A stretch of DNA of 11,875 bases, from contig URVF01000027.1 of assembly GCA_900551185.1 (NCBI GenBank), forward strand, positions 1-11,875, read 5' to 3'. Within the stretch, counting starts at the first letter, position 1. Each line of letters begins with the position of its first letter. Below the pieces are notes generated by a model. That model was given only the letters and a program-made list of their open reading frames with translations, made no database searches and was not told the origin of the DNA. Both the position numbers and the translations under genes were made by a program. The stretch comes from an uncultured Collinsella sp. (GTDB lineage: Bacteria > Actinomycetota > Coriobacteriia > Coriobacteriales > Coriobacteriaceae). Below are positions 6,254-11,875 of this stretch, piece after piece.

Positions 6254-6298
6254 TACTCATATTTGCTATTTTTTGACCACAGGCCCCAATGACTAGGT

Positions 6299-6553
6299 TT
6301 ATTCCACGGTGCCGTAGATGGCGCCCCAGCCGTGGGCGGCCAAGGCGGAGTTGAGCTGGTCGCAAAGTGACTGGCGGTCGTAGTAACCGGGCGGCAAAAG
6401 GTTCACGATTTCCATGAGATCGGGCGCCAGGTCCAAGATCTCGGCCTGTACGATCAGATCCAGGCGGTCGATGGCGCGGCGGTCGTAAAACAGCCCGTCG
6501 ACCAGGCGCTGCAGGTCGCCGAATTCCTCGGCCCTAAACGAACCGTACTCCAT
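6299..6553 (-). CDS. Small conserved-looking hypothetical protein (84 aa)
   Basis: I do not recognise this protein. Coding is supported by a strong AAGGAGG (complement of 6558-6564) 4 nt before the ATG, a complete frame ending in TAA, and good placement between a divergent promoter region and bidirectional terminators. The product is acidic and probably mostly helical over residues 1-50 (FGDLQRLVDGLF, RLDLIVQAEILDLAPDLMEI). A conserved-looking C-terminus, LLPPGYYDRQSLCDQLN then HGWGAIYGTVE, is rich in Gly and aromatic residues. It has no signal peptide, membrane segment or metal motif, so it is likely a small soluble cytoplasmic protein. It is divergent from the aminotransferase at 6703, with 149 bp between start codons; no functional link is shown. 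Confidence 0.7.
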   Translation of the reverse strand: MEYGSFRAEEFGDLQRLVDGLFYDRRAIDRLDLIVQAEILDLAPDLMEIVNLLPPGYYDRQSLCDQLNSALAAHGWGAIYGTVE

Positions 6554-6655
6554 AGTGCCTCCTTGGGCGCCTCACGCCGGCATGCGCGGCGATTCGTAAT
6601 TTATTGCGATGGACTTAATCTATCACGGCTTCATACCGTTGCGGCGGTGGCGGTC

Positions 6656-6661
6656 TATACT
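6656..6661 (+). promoter_or_regulatory. Putative -10 box for the aminotransferase
   Basis: TATACT lies 41 nt before the start at 6703, preceded by GC-rich sequence without a clear -35. The same hexamer precedes the tat operon. Confidence 0.4.
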
Positions 6662-6702
6662 TAGACGAACTGCAACGTCCCGCTTCGCGAAAGGTCGCAC
6701 CC

Positions 6703-8007
6703 ATGCAGACGATCTACCAGAAGATGGAAACCACCGAACTCGATGCCGCCATCGAGGCACTCAAAACCGAGGTCGCCGAGGTCAAGGCCAAGGGCCTGGC
6801 GCTCGACATGGCCCGCGGCAAGCCGTCGCCCTCCCAGGTGGACATCTCGCGCCCCATGCTCGATATCCTCAATGCCGATGCCGATCTGCACGACGGCAAC
6901 GTCGATTGTTCCAACTACGGCTGCTTTGAGGGTATTCCCTCGGCACGCAAGCTGGCGGGGGAGTTCCTGGGTTGCCCCGCCGAGCAGACGCTCGTACTGG
7001 GTTCGTCGAGCCTGCTGATCGAGCACGATATCGCCGGCATGTTCTGGCGCTGCGGCTCGTGCGGTAGCGAGCCTTGGGAGGCTTATGAGGCCGCGCATGA
7101 CGGCAAGAAGGTCAAGTTCCTGTGCCCTGTTCCCGGCTACGACCGCCACTTTGGCATCACTGCCGACTTGGGTATCGAGAATGTCCCCGTCGCGATGACC
7201 GACAACGGCCCCGACATGGACGAGATCGAGCGCTTGGTTGCCGCCGACGACTCCATCAAGGGCATCTGGTGCGTGCCCAAGTATTCCAACCCCACGGGCA
7301 TCACCTTTAGCGAGGACACCGTGCGTCGCCTGGTCGAGATGCCCACGGCCGCGCCCGATTTCCGCATCTTCTGGGACAACGCCTACTGCGTGCACGACCT
7401 GTACGACGAGACCGACGAGCTCGCCAATATCTTCGACCTCGCTCGCGCGGCGGGCACCGAGGATCGCGTGGTGGCCTTCGCCTCGACGTCCAAGATCACC
7501 TTCCCGGGCGCCGGTATCGGCTTTATCGGTGCGAGCCCCGCGGTCATCGCCGAGTTCTCCAAGCGCCTGAAGGCAGGCCTTATCAGCGCCGACAAGCTCA
7601 ACCAGCTGCGCCACGTACGCTTCCTTCCCACCATCGAGGCGGTCAAGGAGCACATGAAAAAGCATGCCGAGTTCCTGCGTCCGCGCTTTGAGGCCGTCGA
7701 GCGCAAGCTCACCGAGGGCTTGGGCGACACAGACTGTGCCACCTGGACGCACCCCCGCGGCGGCTACTTTGTAAGCTTCGATGGTCCCGAGGGCTCGGCC
7801 CAGAAGGTCGCCGCGCTTTGCGCCGACCTGGGCGTCAAGCTCACGCCGGCCGGTGCTACCTGGCCCTATGGCAAGGACCCGCGCGACACCAACATCCGCA
7901 TCGCGCCGAGCTATCCCACGGTCGAGGACCTGGAGGCCGCGCTCGATGTGCTGGTGCTGGCTGTGAAGCTGGTCGCTGCCGAGCTTGCGCGTGCCGAGCG
8001 CGCCTAA
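6703..8007 (+). CDS. Class I/II aminotransferase, aspartate aminotransferase subgroup Ic-like (MocR-type domain)
   Basis: A pyridoxal-phosphate enzyme of fold type I, 434 residues. Visible marks are CPVPGYDRHF (about 141-150), the PLP-contacting Asn196 in YSNPTG, Asp225 and Tyr228 in WDNAY, the Schiff-base Lys264 in STSKITFPG, and the substrate carboxylate-binding Arg399 in NIRIAPSYP. The MARGKPS start region and the overall order resemble the actinobacterial Ic aspartate aminotransferases (Corynebacterium AspT type), so aspartate/2-oxoglutarate transamination is the best guess. Other amino acids cannot be excluded. The start has GAAAGG (6689-6694) 8 nt upstream; a second ATG at codon 8 is less well placed. 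It is preceded by its own TATACT box and followed 51 bp later by the STAS gene, possibly in the same transcript. No DNA-binding domain is fused, so it is an enzyme and not a MocR regulator. Confidence 0.88.
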   Translation: MQTIYQKMETTELDAAIEALKTEVAEVKAKGLALDMARGKPSPSQVDISRPMLDILNADADLHDGNVDCSNYGCFEGIPSARKLAGEFLGCPAEQTLVLGSSSLLIEHDIAGMFWRCGSCGSEPWEAYEAAHDGKKVKFLCPVPGYDRHFGITADLGIENVPVAMTDNGPDMDEIERLVAADDSIKGIWCVPKYSNPTGITFSEDTVRRLVEMPTAAPDFRIFWDNAYCVHDLYDETDELANIFDLARAAGTEDRVVAFASTSKITFPGAGIGFIGASPAVIAEFSKRLKAGLISADKLNQLRHVRFLPTIEAVKEHMKKHAEFLRPRFEAVERKLTEGLGDTDCATWTHPRGGYFVSFDGPEGSAQKVAALCADLGVKLTPAGATWPYGKDPRDTNIRIAPSYPTVEDLEAALDVLVLAVKLVAAELARAERA

Positions 8008-8058
8008 CGCGCGGCTTCCCGTACTATCCGCACTTTCGATACGTAAAGGAGCGTATAC

Positions 8059-8373
8059 ATGGATTTGGGTATTTCCACTAACCCCACGCCGGAGCTCTAC
8101 ACCATCAAGGTGGCCGGCGAGATTGATATCTCTAACGCCGATAGCCTGCGTAATGCCATCGACTTGGCACTCGAGCAGCCCACCGAGGCCGTTGAGCTCG
8201 ACTTTGCCCAGGTGAGCTATATCGACTCGACGGGCATTGGCGTGCTTGTGGGCGCCGCTCATCATGCAGCCGATCACGGTAAGCGTTTTGGCTGCGTCAA
8301 TGTGCAGCCCCAGGTGATGCGCGTGGTTCAGCTGCTGGGCGTCGACCAGGAGATTTCGATCACGGCGGCATAA
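8059..8373 (+). CDS. STAS-domain anti-sigma factor antagonist (SpoIIAA/RsbV-like)
   Basis: A 104-residue single-domain STAS protein. By family, the unphosphorylated form binds an anti-sigma kinase and releases a sigma factor, and phosphorylation of a conserved Ser switches it off. The phosphorylation loop is intact: IDSTGIGVL with Asp56, Ser57 and Thr58. The N-terminal strand and ligand loop (VAGEIDISNADSLRNAI) are also typical. AAAGGAG (8045-8051) lies 7 nt before the ATG. No RsbW/SpoIIAB kinase, PP2C phosphatase or sigma gene is in the window, so its partner is encoded elsewhere or not at all; the lone position is the odd point. It may be cotranscribed with the aminotransferase, 51 bp upstream. 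Family call is secure, pathway unknown. Confidence 0.88.
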   Translation: MDLGISTNPTPELYTIKVAGEIDISNADSLRNAIDLALEQPTEAVELDFAQVSYIDSTGIGVLVGAAHHAADHGKRFGCVNVQPQVMRVVQLLGVDQEISITAA

Positions 8374-8417
8374 TCTTTGCCCCCAAAAGGGCGTGCCGTT
8401 TGGCATATGTTTGTGAT

Positions 8418-8445
8418 GCGCTCGGACGTTTTGGCGTCCGGGCGC
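8418..8445. terminator. GC-rich hairpin after the STAS gene, abutting the tat -10 box
   Basis: GCGCTCGGACG (8418-8428) pairs over 11 positions, with one G-T pair, with CGTCCGGGCGC (8435-8445) around TTTTGG. It lacks a T-run: the next bases are TATACT. It may end STAS transcription or act as a site over the tat promoter. Confidence 0.45.
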
Positions 8446-8451
8446 TATACT
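8446..8451 (+). promoter_or_regulatory. Putative -10 box of the tat-hyp operon
   Basis: TATACT directly follows the 8418-8445 inverted repeat, so any -35 element would lie inside that repeat. A start of transcription near 8458 would give a leader of about 70 nt before the GTG at 8527. Confidence 0.4.
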
Positions 8452-8494
8452 TGACCGAATGAATAGACGAGTTCCGGCCGAATGGCGCGGTGCG

Positions 8495-8514
8495 GGCTCG
8501 ACTCACATCGAGCC
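8495..8514 (+). promoter_or_regulatory. Hairpin immediately 5' of the tat ribosome-binding site
   Basis: GGCTCGA (8495-8501) pairs with TCGAGCC (8508-8514) around CTCACA. The ribosome site GGAGG (8517-8521) begins 2 nt later. The hairpin argues that this stretch is untranslated leader and that translation starts at GTG 8527. Confidence 0.45.
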
Positions 8515-8526
8515 TTGGAGGTATGT

Positions 8527-9126
8527 GTGTTTGGTATTGGAGAGGGTGAGCTCGCGATCATCGTGGTCTTCGGCTTTTTGCTGTTTGGCCCGGATAAGCT
8601 CCCGCAGATGGGCCGCACGATCGGCCGTGCCATCCGTCAGTTCCGCGAGACGCAGGAAAAGATGACGGCCGTTGTTCAGTCCGAGATAATCGATCCGGTG
8701 AGCGAGGCCGCGTCGGCCCCGGTCAAGCCCAAGAAGGCTGCCGTCGATGATGATTCCGATGCGGACGAGGATGCCGTCGAGACGGCTGTGCCCGCAAAGA
8801 AGGAGACCTTTGCCGAGCGCCGTGCCCGCCTTGCCGCCGAGAAGGCCGCGAGCGAGGCTGCCGCCGAGGGCGAGGGTGCTGCTGAGGAGTCCGAGGCCGA
8901 GGGCGCCGAGCCTGCCGCTGCCGCCGAGCCTGTCGTCGAGCCCGAGCCTGCTGCAGAGCCGGAGTCCGAGCCCGAGCTGGCAGAGCCCACGACGGCTGAC
9001 CTCTACGCCCGTCGTCCCCGCAAGCGCAAGGCCGTCGTCGACCAGCTCGCTCGCGAGCTCGAGGCCGAGGACGAGGCCGTTGCCGAGGCTGCCACCGCCG
9101 ATGCCCCGAAGGGGGGCGATGAGTAA
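8527..9126 (+). CDS. tatA/tatB: Sec-independent (twin-arginine) translocase subunit, TatA/TatB family, TatB-like
   Basis: A membrane subunit of the Tat system, which exports folded proteins. With the GTG start the 199-residue product begins MFGIGEGELAIIVV: a short outside end, one membrane helix (about 7-21), then the hinge GPDKLPQMGR and an amphipathic helix (about 28-48). Glu8, Gly21 and Pro22 fall exactly at the hallmark positions of E. coli TatB, while Phe20-Gly21 is the TatA mark, so it may serve either or both roles. The start is GTG 8527, with GGAGG at 8517-8521. An ATG at 8482 would add 15 residues that spoil this alignment. The long tail (about 60-165) is low-complexity, rich in Ala, Glu and Pro, then a basic patch RRPRKRK and a second short helix. 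Its stop overlaps the tatC start by one base. Confidence 0.88.
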   Translation: MFGIGEGELAIIVVFGFLLFGPDKLPQMGRTIGRAIRQFRETQEKMTAVVQSEIIDPVSEAASAPVKPKKAAVDDDSDADEDAVETAVPAKKETFAERRARLAAEKAASEAAAEGEGAAEESEAEGAEPAAAAEPVVEPEPAAEPESEPELAEPTTADLYARRPRKRKAVVDQLARELEAEDEAVAEAATADAPKGGDE

Positions 9127-9917
9127 TGCCTATCGGACCTGCGCGCATGCCGCTCTTCGATCACCTGGGCGAGCTCCGTCGCCGCCTGACCATCGTGGTC
9201 GTGTCGGTGTTTGCCGCCGCCATCGTGCTGTATTTCGCCACGCCCGTGGTGCTCGACATCCTGGAAGACCCCATCCGCTCCTTTGTGCCGGACGGTAAGT
9301 TCTACATCACCACCACGCTCGGCGGCTTTGGCCTGCGCTTCTCGCTGGCCATCAAGATGGCCGTGGTCATGTGCACGCCCATGATCATCTGGCAGATTCT
9401 GGCATTTTTCCTGCCGGCACTGCGTCCCAACGAGCGCAAATGGGTCGTGCCCACGGTGCTCGCCTCGACGGTGCTGTTCTTCCTGGGCGCCATCTTCTGC
9501 TATTTCATCATCATCCCGGCGGGCTTTGAGTGGCTTATCGGCGAGACCTCGGCCGTCGCCACGGCGCTGCCCGACCTGGAGAACTACGTCAACATGGAGC
9601 TGCTCTTTATGATCGGCTTTGGCGTGGCGTTTGAGCTGCCGCTCATCATCTTCTACCTGTCCGTCTTCCACATCGTGTCCTACGCGGCCTTCCGCGGCGC
9701 CTGGCGCTACGTGTACGTGGGCCTGCTTGTGGGCTCGGCTGTGATTACGCCCGACGGCTCGCCCGTTACGCTGGGCCTCATGTATGGTGCCCTGCTCTCG
9801 CTCTACGAGATTTCGCTCGCCATTGCCCGCGTGGTCATTACCGCGCGCGAGGGCAAGGAGGGCTTGTTTGTGAGCCGTCTGGACCTGTTCTCGGACGATG
9901 AGGACGACGAGGAGTAA
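9126..9917 (+). CDS. tatC: Sec-independent protein translocase TatC
   Basis: The multi-spanning receptor subunit of the Tat translocase that recognises twin-arginine signal peptides. The 263-residue product has the expected six hydrophobic segments and key motifs: HLGELRRRL near residue 13 (cytoplasmic N-terminal signature), FFLPALRPNER with Glu103 at the signal-peptide site, FGVAFELPLI with the membrane Glu of helix 4, and ITPDGSP near the end, corresponding to the conserved periplasmic/helix 5 Asp region. The C-terminus is very acidic (DDEDDEE). Start ATG 9126 shares its A with the preceding TAA stop, indicating translational coupling. GGGGGG (about 9112-9117) provides the ribosome site, and Met8 is an alternative start. 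Together with the upstream TatA/B gene this gives a minimal Tat pair; a further tatA may exist elsewhere. Confidence 0.95.
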   Translation: MPIGPARMPLFDHLGELRRRLTIVVVSVFAAAIVLYFATPVVLDILEDPIRSFVPDGKFYITTTLGGFGLRFSLAIKMAVVMCTPMIIWQILAFFLPALRPNERKWVVPTVLASTVLFFLGAIFCYFIIIPAGFEWLIGETSAVATALPDLENYVNMELLFMIGFGVAFELPLIIFYLSVFHIVSYAAFRGAWRYVYVGLLVGSAVITPDGSPVTLGLMYGALLSLYEISLAIARVVITAREGKEGLFVSRLDLFSDDEDDEE

Positions 9918-9923
9918 ATCGGT

Positions 9924-10280
9924 ATGCACGAGGTTGGCATTGTCAACGGCATACTCGATACAGTGATTCGCGCGGCGCGTGGGGCGGGGGCCTCGCGCGC
10001 CGTTTTGGTAACGCTGCGTATCGGGGATATGACCGAAGTTGTGCGCGAGGCGCTCGACTTTGCGTGGGAGACATTTCGCGATGAGGACCCGCTCACGCGA
10101 GGCTGCGAGCTTGCCGTGGAGGAAGTCCATCCACAAAGCGAGTGTCTGGACTGCGGGGAGGTCTTTGAGCACGATCGCTTCCATTGCCGCTGTCCCCAAT
10201 GTGGCGGCGCCAACGTGCGTCTGCTGCACGGCCGCGAGCTCGACATCGCAAGTATCGAAATCGAAACCCCCGACGATTAG
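9924..10280 (+). CDS. hypA: Hydrogenase maturation nickel metallochaperone HypA
   Basis: Delivers Ni2+ to [NiFe]-hydrogenase (or urease) apoproteins together with HypB. The 118-residue product starts with the Ni-binding MHE motif (His2), and carries the structural zinc site as Cys74-x-x-Cys77 and Cys90-x-x-Cys93. An additional Cys88 (HCRC) is present. The C-terminal GRELDIASIEIE is a family signature. It begins 6 bp after tatC, using GAGGAG at the tatC end (9909-9914) as ribosome site, so it is in the tat operon. No hypC, D, E, F or hydrogenase structural gene is in the window, so the nickel enzyme served is unknown. [NiFe]-hydrogenase is more likely than urease in a gut anaerobe; that is inference. 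Confidence 0.95.
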   Translation: MHEVGIVNGILDTVIRAARGAGASRAVLVTLRIGDMTEVVREALDFAWETFRDEDPLTRGCELAVEEVHPQSECLDCGEVFEHDRFHCRCPQCGGANVRLLHGRELDIASIEIETPDD

Positions 10281-10304
10281 CCCGCTAGCCATCTGTCGAT
10301 GGGG

Positions 10305-10310
10305 TATAAA
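10305..10310 (+). promoter_or_regulatory. Possible internal promoter before hypB
   Basis: TATAAA lies in the 55-bp hypA-hypB gap, 25 bp before the hypB start. No -35 is evident, and read-through from the tat operon is equally possible. Confidence 0.25.
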
Positions 10311-10335
10311 GGGGCCAAAGTAAGGAGTTCCGAGT

Positions 10336-11019
10336 ATGGCCGAGAAAACGATTGATATCGCGTCGCCGATTCTGTCGCGCAATGAGCGCCTGGCAGATCA
10401 GCTGCGACAGCGATTTAAAGAGACAAACACCTATGTGATCAATGTGCTGTCGAGCCCCGGTTCGGGCAAGACCACCACGATCCTGGGCACCAACGAGCGC
10501 CTGCGCGACAAGGCTGGCCTGCGCTGTGCCGTCATCGAGGGCGATATCGCCTCGGATGTCGACGCCATCACCATGAAGGAAGCCGGCATGCCCGCCATCC
10601 AGATCAACACGGGTGGCCTGTGCCACCTCGAGGGCAACATGATCATGGAGGCCGTTGACGCGTTCGACCAGGCCGTCGGTCTGGAGAACATCGACGTCAT
10701 CTTTATCGAAAACGTGGGCAACTTGGTCTGCCCGGTCGACTTTGACCTGGGTGAGAACCTGTCCATCATGATTCTCTCGGTGCCCGAGGGCGACGACAAG
10801 CCCATCAAGTACCCGGGCATCTTCCAGCACGCCGGCGCGCAGCTGCTCAATAAGGTCGACGTGGCCCCGGCTTTCGATTTTGACATGGATAGGTATACTA
10901 AGACACTCGATGACCTCAATCCGCAGGCGCCGCGGTTTGCCGTGAGCGCGCGCAAGGGCGAGGGCATGGATGCCTGGTGCGATTGGCTCATCGGGCAGAT
11001 CGAGCAAGCAAGGGCGTAA
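10336..11019 (+). CDS. hypB: Hydrogenase nickel incorporation GTPase HypB
   Basis: A SIMIBI-class GTPase that drives nickel transfer to hydrogenase with HypA. The 227-residue product has the P-loop SSPGSGKTT (39-47), IEGDIASD (67-74), Cys96-His97 in NTGGLCHLEG (the metal site of the G-domain), ENVGNLVCP (125-133), the guanine-specific NKVD (172-175) and SARKGEG (204-210). It lacks the N-terminal CxxCGC motif and the His-rich nickel-storage stretch of some HypBs, so it resembles the short Helicobacter type. The loop before Cys96 reads GGL where many homologues have GKG. AAGGAG (10322-10327) lies 8 nt before the ATG. It follows hypA by 55 bp and is probably cotranscribed, perhaps with an added internal promoter. 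Confidence 0.96.
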   Translation: MAEKTIDIASPILSRNERLADQLRQRFKETNTYVINVLSSPGSGKTTTILGTNERLRDKAGLRCAVIEGDIASDVDAITMKEAGMPAIQINTGGLCHLEGNMIMEAVDAFDQAVGLENIDVIFIENVGNLVCPVDFDLGENLSIMILSVPEGDDKPIKYPGIFQHAGAQLLNKVDVAPAFDFDMDRYTKTLDDLNPQAPRFAVSARKGEGMDAWCDWLIGQIEQARA

Positions 11020-11073
11020 ATCGGCCGCCATACGGGCGGGCGTAGCCGCAGAGACACGAGATAGGAGCCTCTT

Positions 11074-11825
11074 TTGAAGCTCATCATCGCCGAGAAAAAC
11101 GACGCCGCGCGTCAGATCGCCGAGCGTCTGTCCACGGGCAAACCCAAAAAGGATAAGGTGTACAACACCGCCATCTTCCGTTTTGAGTGGAAGGGCGAGG
11201 AGTGCGTGACCATCGGCCTTGCCGGTCACATCCTTGCGCCCGATTTTTGCGACAGCGTGCTGTTCGATAAAAAGCTGGGCTGGTATTCGGTTACCGAGGA
11301 CGGCGAGATGCTGCCGGCCGACATGCCCGATGGCCTGGCTCGTCCGCCCTACGACACTAAGCGCAAGCCGTTTCTTGCCGACGGTATCTCCATCAAGGGC
11401 TGGAAGCTCGAGAGCCTGCCTTATCTCACCTGGGCACCCGTCATTAAGCTGCCGGCCGAGAAGGAGCTCATTCGCTCGCTCAAGAACCTTGCCAAGAAGT
11501 CCGACAGCGTCATCATCGCCACGGACTTCGATCGCGAGGGCGAGCTGATCGGTTCGGACGCCCTCAACAAGGTGCGCGAGGTTGCGCCGGACTTGCCGGT
11601 CGCCCGCGCCCAGTATTCTTCGTTTACCAAGGCCGAGATCACGCAGGCCTTCGATAATCTCGTCTCGCTCGACCAGAATCTGGCCGACGCCGGCGAGAGC
11701 CGTCAGCACATCGACCTCATTTGGGGTGCGGTGCTCACGCGCTACCTGACGCTCGCCAAGTTTGGCGGCTTTGGCAATGTGCGCTCCGCCGGCCGCGTGC
11801 AGACGCCGACGCTTGCCCTGGTGGT
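11074..11825 (+). CDS. Type IA DNA topoisomerase, N-terminal part, truncated by the contig end
   Basis: Relaxes negatively supercoiled or decatenates DNA through a single-strand break. Only about 250 residues of a protein usually 600-900 long are present. The TOPRIM domain is clear: Glu7 in IAEKNDAARQIAERL, and Asp151-Asp153-Glu155 in ATDFDREGELIG, the Mg2+ site. The segment VRSAGRVQTPTLALVV then marks the start of the type IA core. The catalytic Tyr region and C-terminal domains are missing. The start is TTG at 11074 with TAGGAG (11062-11067) 6 nt upstream, fitting the standard MKLIIAEK beginning. The frame appears to continue to a TAG at 11860-11862, but everything from 11826 is adapter, so that end is false. 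The features resemble TopB/archaeal-like TopA; which of these cannot be fixed from half a protein. Confidence 0.9.
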
Positions 11826-11875
11826 CTGTCTCTTATACACATCTCCGAGCCCACGAGACTAGGCATGATCTCGTA
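11826..11875. other. Illumina Nextera adapter sequence with i7 index (non-genomic)
   Basis: CTGTCTCTTATACACATCT (11826-11844) is the Tn5 mosaic end used in Nextera libraries. CCGAGCCCACGAGAC (11845-11859) is the read-2 side adapter. TAGGCATG (11860-11867) matches, from memory, i7 index N706, and ATCTCGTA (11868-11875) begins the P7 arm. This is read-through into the adapter left in the assembly, not a mobile element. Confidence 0.97.

Larger units (their letters stand above)
5967..6298. other. Structure-rich intergenic region between nhaA and the small hypothetical gene
   Basis: This 332-bp gap holds no convincing gene. It carries a short stem (6000-6014, CGCGT/ACGCG then GTTTT), a 15-bp perfect hairpin (6060-6095), a 9-bp hairpin with flanking A and T runs (6198-6220), and an 8-bp palindrome CTGTTACT/AGTAACAG (6233-6253). 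It is AT-richer than its flanks. Genes on both sides converge on it, which explains some but perhaps not all of these elements. Confidence 0.6.

Noticed and set aside
6703..8007. MocR-type transcriptional regulator
   Set aside because: The aminotransferase fold starts near the N-terminus and there is no fused GntR winged helix, so this is an enzyme.
6661..8406. 581-codon antisense frame over the aminotransferase and STAS genes
   Set aside because: Both sense genes have complete family motifs and ribosome sites. The antisense product has no recognisable domain and is a codon-bias artefact.
8482..8526. Upstream ATG giving a TatA/B protein 15 residues longer
   Set aside because: The GTG at 8527 has GGAGG at the right distance and places Glu8, Gly21 and Pro22 as in E. 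coli TatB. The extension would cover a leader hairpin.
9003..10382. Antisense frame over tatC and hypA
   Set aside because: His/Gly/Asp-rich shadow translation opposite two secure genes.
10285..11709. Antisense frame over hypB and the topoisomerase
   Set aside because: Same reason: secure sense genes and no domain in the antisense product.
11826..11844. Tn5 mosaic end as evidence of a natural transposon
   Set aside because: It is followed by the Nextera adapter arm, an index and the P7 start, which are library sequence.
1..11875. A novel multi-gene defence or mobile system
   Set aside because: Every gene except the 84-aa protein belongs to a familiar family. There are no integrases, toxins, nucleases, reverse transcriptases or compositional islands, so I see no support for one.

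Overview
The window looks like one end of a draft contig from a high-GC Coriobacteriia genome, most likely Collinsella or a close relative. This rests on GC-rich codon usage, strong AGGAGG-type ribosome sites, GTG and TTG starts, and the gene content; it is not a database match. The genes are mostly ordinary housekeeping and metabolic genes. I found no phage, insertion sequence, CRISPR array, defence island, tRNA or rRNA, and no convincing undescribed multi-gene system.

Layout. Positions 1-231 hold three stem-loops, at least one a clear terminator. Positions 232-1958 on the minus strand are a two-gene sugar unit: a GntR/HutC regulator followed by mannose-6-phosphate isomerase (manA). Divergently, 2295-3248 is a ROK sugar kinase. 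It is followed by a palindromic GGTGCAA repeat and then ppaC (Mn-dependent inorganic pyrophosphatase) with its own terminator. nhaA (Na+/H+ antiporter, 4608-5966) follows a leader with a terminator-like hairpin. A structure-rich gap (5967-6298) separates it from a small minus-strand hypothetical gene (6299-6553).

From 6703 all genes are on the plus strand: an aspartate-aminotransferase-like PLP enzyme, a lone STAS anti-sigma-factor antagonist, a TatA/TatB-family subunit, tatC, hypA, hypB, and a type IA DNA topoisomerase cut off by the window end. TatB-like and tatC overlap by one base and hypA follows after 6 bp, so protein export and nickel-enzyme maturation are probably co-expressed. The shared logic may be that folded, cofactor-loaded redox enzymes are Tat substrates.

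The firmest unusual observation is technical. The last 50 bases (11826-11875) are Illumina Nextera adapter plus an i7 index, not genome. The topoisomerase gene is therefore truncated artificially, and its last residues and stop codon come from adapter. The other points of interest are regulatory: hairpins just 5' of the nhaA and tat ribosome sites, a 14-bp inverted repeat before the ROK kinase, repeated AGTATA motifs before the GntR gene, and a His in place of a zinc-ligand Cys in the ROK kinase.
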